From: Ophiocordyceps camponoti-saundersi (nom. inval.)
Taxonomy: Eukaryota > Ascomycota > Sordariomycetes > Hypocreales > Ophiocordycipitaceae
DNA length: 42,636 bases
Direction of reading: 5' to 3'
Assembly: GCA_003339415.1 (NCBI GenBank)
Contig: PDHQ01000248.1
Span: 9,074-51,709, forward strand
Below are positions 29,461-38,762 of this stretch, piece after piece. The notes under the pieces were generated by a model. It was not told the DNA's origin and searched no databases. It was given only the letters and a program-made list of their open reading frames with translations. Made by a program: the position numbers and the translations under genes. Position 1 is the first letter of the stretch. The number at the start of each line of letters is the position of its first letter.

Positions 29461-30445
29461 GCTCAAGGGCCGATGGCGGGATACGGACGCATCCTCCCCC
29501 GGGGGGGTAAGAGGCCAATGGAAGGCCGAAGGGGGCAACCGAGGCCCGTGTCTCCTCGCATCAGCCATCCGACGTTGCCACGTTGAGACGCCGGCGATAA
29601 CCACTGATGCGAGGCTGGGCTTTCCGTCTGCTCTCAACAATCCGTGAGACCCTCTTGTCTCATTATGCAAGACTCGCACGAGTCTCGTCTGGCGACGATG
29701 GAGGTGGTCAAGGTTTGCTGGAAGAGGATGGGGATTTGGTGTATTTCCTGGAGATGGGGTTTGTTCATATAGATGTGTATTGCATATGGAGTTGAGGTGC
29801 AACGGGAGTTGTGAAGACGAGGTGAATAGGAGAGAGTTTGACTGGTTTTATGCTCTTGTTTATGTCTTTGCCTTGTATTTCTCTGTCTCTTTGTGTCGGA
29901 CACTTGCTCTCTCTCCTCTACACAGCGTAGACGGATTGATAAGGGGGGGGAAGCCGTTGAACCGAGGCGCCACGGCCCGAGAAGACGCGCCTACTATTTG
30001 TTTGCCTCTATATTCGAGTCTTCCATAGGCATCCCGTCTATGTATAGAGTCACATATATATCCCTCTCTATACACATCTGCGTCCCTACATCAATATACG
30101 TCTATATGGGTTCTCGACGTCTCCATGTATGAGAGTGTGTATAGACGAACCTTGAAGTCCTTCCCGCCCCAACCGGATGCACCGGTTCGGTAGCGACGAA
30201 TACGACGATGCCTTTCTTCTTCCTTCTACATGGTTTGTCTTGTCCTTTCTCTCTCTCTCCATTTTCAATGGGCGTGGTTCCTACCAGCGGCTTGGTGACG
30301 ATGGTGTGGGTTGGTTGGTTGGCTGGTTAGTTGATGCCTGTTCATCGTTGGCAGAGCACAAATACAGACGTCTTCTTCTCATTCTGTGCTTCGAATATGA
30401 GAATGAAATAGAGAGAAGAGAAAGATTATAGAGGAGAAATCAAAG
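29461..30445. other. Intergenic, EFL1 3' flank and upstream of secreted-protein gene
   Basis: Nearly 1 kb without a supportable gene. The sequence is moderately AT-rich with TATATA-like stretches (around 30050-30062) and GGTTGG/TTGG repeats near 30308-30330. It probably contains the EFL1 terminator and the promoter of the next gene. Confidence 0.6.
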
Positions 30446-32359
30446 ATGAAGCTTCACCCCTTATCCCTATCCCTATCCCTCTCTCTCATCCTCCTCCTCC
30501 TCCATCACCACTCAACAACAGCCATCGATCCAGACCTGAATCTAAACCCAGCACAATCCGTCGACAGCGAAGCTACGCCAGCCCTCCTCCCCGTCGGGAT
30601 GCCAGATCGGGACCTGATGAAGCCCAACAACACGCAGCCAGCGAGAAGGGTGTCCATGCTATGGGTTCAGGGCCAGGGCAAAGGAAGGGTAAAGGTGACG
30701 AGCCGAATGCGCTGGCCAACCGTCTTGCTCGAGGACATAGGCGCCGTCAGGGGCGTTGCGTGCGAGAAGGGCATGGTCCGAGTCCGGTTCAGAGACGACG
30801 ATGATGACGACGCCTTCGTCAGGGCGAGGGATTCGTGGACGGCTCATACTAGATTCGTCCTCGTCACTAACAACCTCGGCGCCTGTGACGCGCCGGCCGA
30901 GCGCGGAATCTACCTCGCCAACGGCTCAGCCGTCATAGTCAACCTCTCCGAAAGAAGGCTCGACGTCCCGGCGGAAAGGATCGACTTCGCGGAGGCGGCG
31001 AGGGCGTCCGAGGTAACGGTAAAGTCGGTGCGGGTATCGCCGCCGAAGCAGCAGCGCAGAAGCGGACGTCGTCGTCGGAAAAGGCTCACCACCGACCTCC
31101 GTCCTACCCTCGACATGTCAGGTCTCGAAGTCTTTCAGTTTGAGAACAGCTCGCTGGTGGCTGACAGGTTACGATTGGACGCCAGCTTGACGCTCTCGGG
31201 AAAGCTACGGTTGGGATTCTTCTCCGTTGAGGAATGCTGGTTCGATATCAGGGGCTGGGCTGCTCTCGACCTGGCTCTCGACCTACAGATAGACGCACAG
31301 CTGCAGCGGACGTTCGAGCAGTCGACGTCTCCTCTTACGCTGCCGTTGCTGGCCGTGCCGGGTATCGTTGCCGTCGGTCCGGCTGTGCAGTTGGCTGTGG
31401 GAGTGGACGTCACGGCCATGGCTTCGCTTTACGCCGAGGCCGAGCTTCGGTTGGAGTTTGTGAATGCGAGCTGGCATGTTGATCTTGTGGATGGCTCTCG
31501 CTCGCAGTCTGTTGGTATGACGCCTGTCTTTGACGCTGCTGTTCGGCTTGGGGGCAAGGCGTCGCTTCACTTTGACCCGTTTGTTGATATGCGCTTCCTG
31601 CTGAATGTGCAGTTGCTATCTGGCTTGTTCAACCTCAATGGCGGGATCAAGGTCGTGCCGAGGATCGTCAACGCCTTTGCCCTCGACGACGGCCATTGGG
31701 TGTCTGAGGAGGAGCCGGAGCCAGTTGAAGCCATCGACAAGACACATGTTCAGCCATTGAATCTCTCACCACTGCCGCCATTACCGCCGTTACCGCCACC
31801 GCTCATCTCTATCGTTCTACTGGACGGGGAGAAAGAGGAAGAAGATAGCGAGCCGTCAGAGCGATATAAATACGACGTAGTCGACGGCTGGCAAGATGGA
31901 GGACCGCCACGACTTCTATATCCGCAAAGCGACAAGTCCAGAAAGCGCAAAGGCAAGAAGAAAAACGGCGACGACGAGCACAACAAGCCCTTCCGCGTCC
32001 GCCCGCTAAGCAAAGCCGCCAAGAGCCTCTCAGTCCGAAGCCCAGGCGGAAGCCGCAGAAAAAGCATCGTCGATGACCAAGACGCCGCCACAGCCACCGA
32101 GATCGAGTCGTCGGACAAGAGTCCCGAGCAGGTGACGGCGGAGCGCAAGGCCAAGGAAGGCCGGCGCAAGTCCAACGAGGCGGCGTCGGGATGTCGCGAC
32201 GGCATCACGCTCAAGAGCGAGTTTAGACTGGACGTCATTGCCGTGCTGGCGAATTGGGAGTGGAATTTGTATCGGAGGGGAGCGCCTTTCTTCGATGGTT
32301 GTTATTCTTTGCCGACGGGGGCTTCGAGCGATGGGCTGCAGCTGTTGGAGCCGCTATGA
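30446..32359 (+). CDS. Predicted secreted protein, DUF7029/DUF7223-like
   Basis: An intronless protein of 637 residues. A strong signal peptide (residues 1-26: MKLHP, an alternating Ser/Leu core from CCCTAT-like DNA repeats, then HHHSTTA) indicates export. A first domain (about 75-190) contains TRFVLVTNNLGACDAPAERGIYL-like sequence. A second (about 230-430) has alternating hydrophobic strands with AVPGIVAVGPAVQLAVGVDV and FDPFVDMRFLLNVQLLSGLFNLNGGI. This two-domain layout resembles abundant fungal secreted proteins of unknown function. Several N-glycosylation sequons occur (NGS, NLS, NSS, NAS). A proline run and a long Lys/Arg/Ser-rich hydrophilic segment (about 455-590) precede a short C-terminal block with two Cys. 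A basic linker like this is odd for a wall protein. The function is unknown. Confidence 0.7.
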   Translation: MKLHPLSLSLSLSLILLLLHHHSTTAIDPDLNLNPAQSVDSEATPALLPVGMPDRDLMKPNNTQPARRVSMLWVQGQGKGRVKVTSRMRWPTVLLEDIGAVRGVACEKGMVRVRFRDDDDDDAFVRARDSWTAHTRFVLVTNNLGACDAPAERGIYLANGSAVIVNLSERRLDVPAERIDFAEAARASEVTVKSVRVSPPKQQRRSGRRRRKRLTTDLRPTLDMSGLEVFQFENSSLVADRLRLDASLTLSGKLRLGFFSVEECWFDIRGWAALDLALDLQIDAQLQRTFEQSTSPLTLPLLAVPGIVAVGPAVQLAVGVDVTAMASLYAEAELRLEFVNASWHVDLVDGSRSQSVGMTPVFDAAVRLGGKASLHFDPFVDMRFLLNVQLLSGLFNLNGGIKVVPRIVNAFALDDGHWVSEEEPEPVEAIDKTHVQPLNLSPLPPLPPLPPPLISIVLLDGEKEEEDSEPSERYKYDVVDGWQDGGPPRLLYPQSDKSRKRKGKKKNGDDEHNKPFRVRPLSKAAKSLSVRSPGGSRRKSIVDDQDAATATEIESSDKSPEQVTAERKAKEGRRKSNEAASGCRDGITLKSEFRLDVIAVLANWEWNLYRRGAPFFDGCYSLPTGASSDGLQLLEPL

Positions 32360-33242
32360 CGTGTGGATGGAGGTGTGGGTGTTACGAAGAGCCCTATTGT
32401 CATGGGCGATGAAGCCACGTCAATCGTTGAGAGGGCCAACGGAGACCGATGACGACGCGTATGTGGATGCAATGCATGGAAGGGTGCGCCTCTTGATGCA
32501 CGAGAAGGGCGATGAACCGAGATGTCCGTCCCATGATCGTATGTATGCTTCTCGCATTAATCGGGAACCCGAGATATGCGTCGTAGAGAGATCAACTCAG
32601 CGAAGCAAGTCATTCAACCGCTGCCACACAAACACACCCATCGTATAGGTATATACGCCCACAGGCAGAATCGTGTCCCTACACCGAGTCGTGAAGTTCC
32701 GACGTCGGAACCCCATTCAACACACACACAACCAAGAATTGACACGCGGCCCGATCGTTCCTCCGCGTGGGGCCGCTCCTCTGCATGCTTGTGGCGCCGC
32801 CCGCTGGCAGGGGACCAGCTCCGGGAGCCCAAAAGGAAAAGTCGCCTAAACCTGCTCATCTCGCCCACGCAGCCACGTATCAGCTTGTACTCAGTACCCC
32901 CCCCTTTGACGAGACAAGCCACCATGCAACTCCGCCCCACGGGGCTCAACTCGTGACTCATCCATTCCACCCACTATCGTGAGGCCGCGTTTTCTTTGTC
33001 GCAGCATTTACTCAGGCCTTGTTCGTTGCTTTTTCCTTGTTCGTCTTCCCCTTTTACCCCCCCTCCTCTCTCTATCTCTCTCTCAGTCTCTCTCCCACCC
33101 CTTTGGTTTGTTAGGGGCTTCTTACATGGTAATCTTCGCCATCTATAGCGTCAAAAAAAAATCATCATCATCGCCAGCGTCATCTCCTCCCCTTCTCCTA
33201 CCCTTCCCTTCCCCCCTTGGAGTTTGGGCTCACGCCCTCGCA
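32360..33242. promoter_or_regulatory. Intergenic and DOT1 upstream region
   Basis: About 880 bp with no supportable gene. A Gcn4/CPC1-type TGACTCA lies at 32954-32960. A CT-rich leader (33040-33110 and 33180-33235) precedes the DOT1 start. The DOT1 frame stays open back to an ATG at 32979; that would add 88 Ser/Leu/Pro-rich residues of low-complexity type, so I regard it as 5' UTR. Confidence 0.5.
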
Positions 33243-34756
33243 ATGCCTCTCTTCAACAACAAAGGCAACAAATTCAGAGCCGACCCGCCAAAGGTTCGGA
33301 TCGAAAAAGTCGTCGTCGAACGTCCAGCACCGCCAAAACCTCGTCCGAGATCCCTATCCGTCGCCGCGTCGTCGTCTTCGAGATCCTCGCCCGCGAATTC
33401 GCGTCCGTCACCGCGTACCGACAACTTCTCGCCTAGACTCGTTCCCAAGGTCGATCGGAAACGCAAGGCGGCCAGTAGTGACAGTACGAGAGTCGCTTTC
33501 GACAAGGACAGCGACAACGATGACGATGGCTGGATGAAGCTCGATGGTCGCAAGCGTCAGCGCAAACGCTCCGCCGACGACGGTCGCTTCCACGACGCGA
33601 CCCGCCAGATTCGCTGCCTCAGGGCCTTCGAGGGCCGTCACGCAGGCCAGCAGCTCGTCCATGCCGTCGACGTGGCCTCTCTCGATTCCGGCTGCGTGCC
33701 TGTCATGGGCGCACAAAAAGAGGACGTGTCCATCGAGCTGCAGTATCCCAGTCTGCAGCCTCGCGAAAAGTCGGTCTCAACCTTATTTCTCCTGCAGACG
33801 GCCGCATGTTGACGGACCAAAACACCAGGTACCAGCTGGTTTGGGGAAAGGGCAAAATCGACGCCGTCGAGGCCAGCATCCGCGTCGTTCGGCACGTTGC
33901 CGAGACCTACCTCCCTGAAGAGGAGGCCGAGCCTCTGACCAACCAACAAAGCGGACTGATACGACGGCTGGAAAAGGCTTCCAATCGCAATATCCAGGAC
34001 GTCGCCGGCTTCAAGGCCGCGTTGCAAGAGTACAACGAGACTCTGCTCGGCCTGATCGAGGACGGCGTAGTGGAAAAGAAGCTCGAGGGCATGCGCGAGC
34101 TGCCGCGCAGCCTCGTCGCCTTCATCCTCGATCAGGTCTACGACCGGACGGTGGCGCCCAAGGTCGAGCTCCTGTCAAAGTACGAGAACGGCTCGGATCA
34201 TGTCTACGGCGAGCTGCTGCACCCTTTCGTGTCCAAGATGCTGGTCGAGCAGGCGAGCATGACGTCGGACCAGCTCTTCATCGATCTGGGCTCTGGCGTC
34301 GGCAATGTTTGCCTGCAGGCGGCGTTGGAAATCGGCTGCGACAGCTTGGGCTGCGAGGTCATGGAAAACGCCTGTAACCTGGCCGAGGCTCAGACCAAAG
34401 AGTTCGCCGCCCGCTGTATGCTCTGGGGCCTGCAACCGGGCCGTGTTCACCTGGAACGCGGCGATTTCCGCAAGAACGCCGCCGTTCACAAGGCCCTCAA
34501 GCGCGCCGACGTCGTCCTCGTCAACAACAAGGCCTTTACCGCCCAGCTAAACGATGACCTGGTGCGCATGTTTCTAGACCTCAAGACCGGCTGCAGGGTC
34601 TTTTCGCTGCGGTCTTTTGTCGGCGACTGCAAGGGCGGCCACAACATCAACGATGTTGGGAGCACCATTCTGGATGTTGAGGAGTGTCTTTACCCCGAGG
34701 GATACGTGAGCTGGACCAACGCCGGCGGATCGTACTTTATCTCTACGCGCAAGTAG
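33243..34756 (+). CDS. DOT1: Dot1-family histone H3 lysine-79 methyltransferase
   Basis: Two exons (33243-33769, 33829-34756), 484 residues. Dot1 is the non-SET methyltransferase that adds methyl groups to H3K79 on nucleosomes, affecting silencing and the DNA-damage checkpoint. The N-terminal third is basic and Ser/Pro-rich, starting [28 protein letters not shown], and would serve DNA/nucleosome binding. The catalytic domain has the SAM-binding motifs in order: YGELL (near 302), DLGSGVGN (near 327, motif I), GCEVME (acidic end of strand 2) and VLVNNKAF (near 405). It ends FSLRSF and [13 protein letters not shown]. The 59-nt intron uses donor GTCGGT, which is weak, but splicing joins PREK to [14 protein letters not shown] as in orthologues. 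The gene converges with ATG16. Confidence 0.92.
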
Positions 34757-34853
34757 GAGATGAGATTAGCGAGCGCCCTGTCTTTATGGTTCTCTTGTAT
34801 TACAGGATGATGGGAGTTGTAGCGTACAAAGACATACCATTTGCCTTGGCCCT
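34757..34853. terminator. Convergent 3' junction DOT1/ATG16
   Basis: Only 97 bp separate the DOT1 stop from the ATG16 stop on the other strand. Both polyadenylation regions must lie here or inside the neighbouring gene, so overlapping antisense 3' UTRs are likely. I cannot identify the cleavage sites. Confidence 0.4.
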
Positions 34854-35582
34854 TTAGCGAGGCTCGTTGGCGAGGTTCATGGCGTCGGCCTCCTGCGCCA
34901 TGCGCTTCATCCACCTGTCGACGAGTTCCTTGTTTTCCTTGGTGACCTTGTCTCTCTCCTTTTCAGCCATGGAGACCTGCAGGTTGAGAGTGATGGTCTC
35001 GTCTTGCACGTGCTGCACAATATAAGTACATGGGAAGGGAATCTGGGTGAGAGAGAGCAAGCGAGTCACACCTCGAGCAGCTTGCGCTTCTCCCTCAGCT
35101 CGTGCTCTCGGTCCTTGAGGCGCAACGTCAGAGCCGTCCGGTCGGCAGTCATGTCCTTGATGGCGCGCGCGTCCTCTTTTGCCTGCGAGCGAAGCTTTAC
35201 GAGCTCTGCCTCTGCCACGCGCAGCCGTGTCTCGGCTATGCCTTTGGACCGCAGCGTTTCCACCAGCTCGAGCCTCAGCTGGGCCGTAACTGAAGGGTCT
35301 TCGGAGACGTCGCTGGACCGTGGAAGCGAAGCTGCGGCCTTGGAGGACGGCAAGTGAGGTTTTGAGGCGCGGGACTCGAGCTCGGCCTTGTCAGACTCGA
35401 GAGAAGACACGTAATCTGCCATTTGCGAGCCTGAGGAAGGGGGGAGGTCAGTGATACAGATTCGTCTTTGACGGGGAGGAGAGGAGAGGTGACGAACAGG
35501 CCTGAACTAGCTCCATATTGACCGGGTTCTGGCGCTCGACGTCCTTGATGGACTCGAGATAGTCGGTCCTCCAGTCGGGCAT
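34854..35582 (-). CDS. ATG16: Autophagy protein Atg16
   Basis: Three exons (35582-35498, 35430-35072, 35012-34854), 200 residues. Atg16 binds Atg5-Atg12 and dimerises through its coiled coil, directing Atg8 lipidation on the growing phagophore. The N-terminal Atg5-binding motif is clear: MPDWRTDYLESIKDVERQNP, with the conserved W, YL, I and ERQNPVN. A predicted coiled coil covers most of the rest (SSLESDKAELESR; LRLELVETLRSKGIAETRLRVAEAEL; REHELREKRKLLE). The last exon encodes the conserved SMAEKERDKVTKENKELVDR and WMKRMAQEADAMN. No WD40 domain follows, as usual in fungi. It is divergent from VPS16 (249 bp between starts) and convergent with DOT1. Confidence 0.93.
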
Positions 35583-35831
35583 CGTGAACGGTTTTACTAT
35601 GATTTTACCAGCAGTGTGAATGTGACTGTGGATGTGACTGTGACTGTGACTGGACTGTCAGGTGAGATCGTCAGGTGTGGTAGGTACTGATGGTGATGCC
35701 ATCATCAGACGGATCAAATGATGGGCCGTTTAGCCGAAGTATTTCCCATCCGACGCCCATCGTCCAGTCTAACCTAGTACCTGCCATGAAGCTCTCCCAA
35801 GCAACAACCTCATTTCATTATGAGATAGACC
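35583..35831. promoter_or_regulatory. Divergent promoter region, ATG16 / VPS16
   Basis: This 249-bp spacer separates two autophagy/vacuole genes. It contains tandem TGTGACTG-like units (about 35626-35653) and an inverted repeat with arms TGATGG (35688-35693) and CCATCA (35699-35704) around a 5-bp spacer, near its centre. No known transcription-factor consensus is certain. Confidence 0.55.
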
Positions 35832-38707
35832 ATGGACTCTCTTCACGCCAGAGCCGACTGGGAGAGCGTCGGTGATAAATGGTTCCGCAAGACGCAGCAG
35901 TACACCGCCGTCTTCGACCAGGACCTGGACCTCGACAACTACATCGTCGCGGGAGCTCCCTATGCTGGCGCCCTCGGTGAGGATGATGGCCTCCCCGTGC
36001 GCTCGAGCCGGGGCCCGGGCTGACGGGTCTGTCCAGCACTATGGCGCGATGACAGCAAGCTGCAACCTGGCACGTGGACGAAGCCGACCATCGACATCTA
36101 TAGCCTGACGGGCAAGAAGCTTCGAAGCATCCCCTGGGATAAGACGTCGGTCCGGGGCCTCGGCTGGTCCGAGGACGAGTCGTTGCTGGTCGTGACGGTG
36201 GACGGAAACGTGCGCTGCTATGACCTGCAAGGCGACTTTAGCAACTTTTCTCTCGGCCACGGCGCCGACAATTACGGCGTCGAGTCTTGTCGGTATGCAG
36301 CCGCGCGACTGAAGCTTTGATTCTGAACGATGCGCCCGCCCACTCACATCGTCGCAGCTTCTACGATAACGGTATGGTAGCGCTTTTGGGAAACAACACG
36401 CTCGTCGCCGTCTCGTCGTATGCCGAGCCCAGGCCCAAGTTGCTGGCCACCTGCCCGTCGGGCGAGATCCATTCTTGGGCCATCGTTTCGCCCGATCATA
36501 CGCTGTCGCGGTCGGTCGAGGCGTTACTGAGCATCGGCTCGACAGTTTACGTCGTCGACGCTACCGACTGCGAAGACCGTCTCCTCGACATGGGCCCCTT
36601 TAGCCACATCAGCGTGTCGCCCGACGGGCGGTACGTGAACCTGTACGGGAGCAACGGCAAGGCGCACGTCATCTCGAGTGACTTTCAGGACAAGTTGCTG
36701 GAGCACAACTCGGACTCGCAGACGCCTCCCAAGTACGTCGAGTGGTGCGGTTCAGACGCGCTCGTCGCCTGGGAAGATGAGGTGCACATTATCGGGCCGG
36801 GCGACCAGTCGACGACTTTTATCTACGAGAGCACCCGCGTCCACGTCATATCTGGTAATCTGCACTCGCTCTGCGACCAGGGGCGGCGTCTTGGTTACTG
36901 ACTATGTTGGCGCCAGAACATGACGGGGCCCGTCTCATCACAAATGACTTTTGCGAGTTCGTCGAGAGAGTGCCTAGTGACACGCTCGAGGTGCTCGGCC
37001 CGGCGTCGGAATCGTCGCCGGCGTCAATTCTGCTCGATGCTGTGGGCCAGCTGGAGCGCGAGTCGCCCAAGGCGGACGATTACATTCAGCTGATTCGGCC
37101 CAGCCTGACAGAGGCGGTCGACACGTGCGTCAACGCGGCGGGACGCGAGTTCGACACGCGGTGGCAGAAGCGGCTCCTGCGGGCGGCTTCGTTTGGCAAG
37201 TCGGTGCTGGACATGTACAACAGCGACGAGTTCGTCGACATGTGCGAGACGCTACGGGTGCTCAACGCGGTGCGAGGCTACGAGACGGGCATCCCGCTGT
37301 CGTACGAGCAGTACCACCGCCTGACGCCCGAGAGGCTGCTCCGGCGGCTTCTTCAGCGGCACGACTACCTGCTGGCGCTCAAGATGGCGGAGCACCTCAA
37401 GCTGCCGACGGACCGCATCTACGTCCACTGGGCATCAGCCAAGGTGCGAGCCGGCACAGAGGACGACGAAAGTATCTGCCGGCTGGTGGTGGCGCGGCTC
37501 TCGGGCAAGCCGGGCATCTCCTTCGAGGAAATTGCGCGGGCGGCCTACCACGAGGGCCGGGCGCGGCTGGCGACGGAGCTACTGAACCATGAGCCGCGCG
37601 GAGGGCGACAGGTGCCGCTGCTACTGGACATGGAAGAGGACGAGTTGGCGCTAGACAAGGCCATCGCTAGCGGCGACACCGACCTGATGCTGATGGTGCT
37701 GATGCAGCTGAAGAAGAAGCTGCCGTTGGCGGCGTTCTTCCGGGCCGTCAATGCGAGGCCGACGGCGACGGCGATGGTGGAGGCGGTGGCGGGGCGCGAC
37801 GGCGACAACGCGCTGCTCAAGGACCTGTATTACCAAGACGACCGGCGCGTGGACGGGGCGACCGTGTTTGTGCGCGAGGCGCTGCGGCAGCCGGACGCGC
37901 GGACGGCATCGGACAAGCTGGCGCTCGGGGCGAAGCTGCTGGCGGACGGCAAGGATTCGGCGGCGGCTGCGGAGATGCAGGCTCTCCGCGAGGCCATGAG
38001 CCTGCTGAGGACGCAGGCGATGCTGGGACGCGACCTGGGGGATTCGTTTACGGGCCTCAGCGTCAACGAGACACTCTTTAAGCTGATACGGCTGGGGTTT
38101 AACGGGCAAGCCAAGAAGGTTCAGAGCGAGTTCAAGGTGCCGGACAAGGTGGCGTGGTGGGTAAGGTATGTTGTGTCGTTGCTGCTGCGTTGTTTGTGTG
38201 TGTGAAAGTCTGAAAGACAATAAGGGGCGGGTTGGTGGGCTAACACGGTTTCGGTTGGGCAGGCTTCGGGCGCTGGTGGCGAAGCGGGACTGGGCCGAGA
38301 TCGAAGAGATTTCGAAGGCGAAGAAGAGCCCGATCGGATGGGAGGTGAGTGTTGATGATGATGGACGGAAAGCTGGTGGTTTACTTGAGTTGCGGAGCTG
38401 GCTGACAGGGTGACGACGACGACGACGACGACGAAAGCCCTTTTTCAACCTCACCTTACAGGCGGGCAACCCTCGGCTGGCCAGCATGTTCATCCCTAAA
38501 TGCACGGGGTGTGAGACGGTAACGATGTACGAGAAGTGCGGTATGCGGACTGCGGCGGCGGCGGAGGCGGTGCGGCTCAAGGATGAGGCCGGTTGGAGGA
38601 GGCTGTTGGAGGCGGCGGGCAGGGGGTCGCAGGAGGGGCGGGAGATTGAGAGGCTCGGAGGGGGAGTGTTTGGAGGAGGAGGAGGAGGAGGAGGAGGGAG
38701 GGGGTGA
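35832..38707 (+). CDS. VPS16: Vps16, core subunit of HOPS/CORVET tethering complexes
   Basis: Six exons: 35832-35976, 36037-36292, 36358-36854, 36917-38165, 38263-38344, 38438-38707; 832 residues, the normal family size, with consistent phases. Vps16 is the class C Vps subunit that binds Vps33 and helps tether endosomes, vacuoles and autophagosomes before SNARE fusion. The N-terminal beta-propeller half starts with QQYTAVFDQDLDLDNYIVAG and includes LALWRDDSKL, IPWDKTSVRGLGWSEDE and HDGARLITNDFCEF. The C-terminal alpha-solenoid half includes RLLRRLLQRHDYLLALKMAEHL, KVRAGTEDD and SPIGWEPFFNL. It ends with the conserved AGNPRLASMFIPKCTG and MYEKCGM. A Gly-rich tail (GGGVFGGGGGGGGRG) is specific to this sequence. 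Intron 5 ends in a (GAC)n tract rather than a pyrimidine tract. Confidence 0.93.
38418..38433 (+). repeat. (GAC)n inside Vps16 intron 5, adjacent to acceptor
   Basis: GACGAC units fill the last 25 nt before the acceptor AAAG at 38437. The normal pyrimidine tract is absent. A branch-like GCTGAC lies just upstream at about 38401-38406. Confidence 0.75.
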
Positions 38708-38737
38708 GATGACGAGGGGGTGTGTTGTGTATGTGTA

Positions 38738-38762
38738 TGCGTGTGTGTGTGTGTGTGTGTGT
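38738..38762. repeat. (TG)n microsatellite
   Basis: About ten TG units lie just after the Vps16 stop codon, in its presumed 3' UTR. Confidence 0.85.

Noticed and set aside
32979..33242. N-terminal extension of DOT1 from an upstream in-frame ATG
   Set aside because: Ser/Leu/Pro-rich translation of a CT-rich leader; orthologues begin at the MPLFNNK-like position.
38418..38433. Triplet repeat as a coding poly-Asp/Thr tract
   Set aside because: It is inside the Vps16 intron; translating it would break the conserved SPIGWEPFFNL junction.
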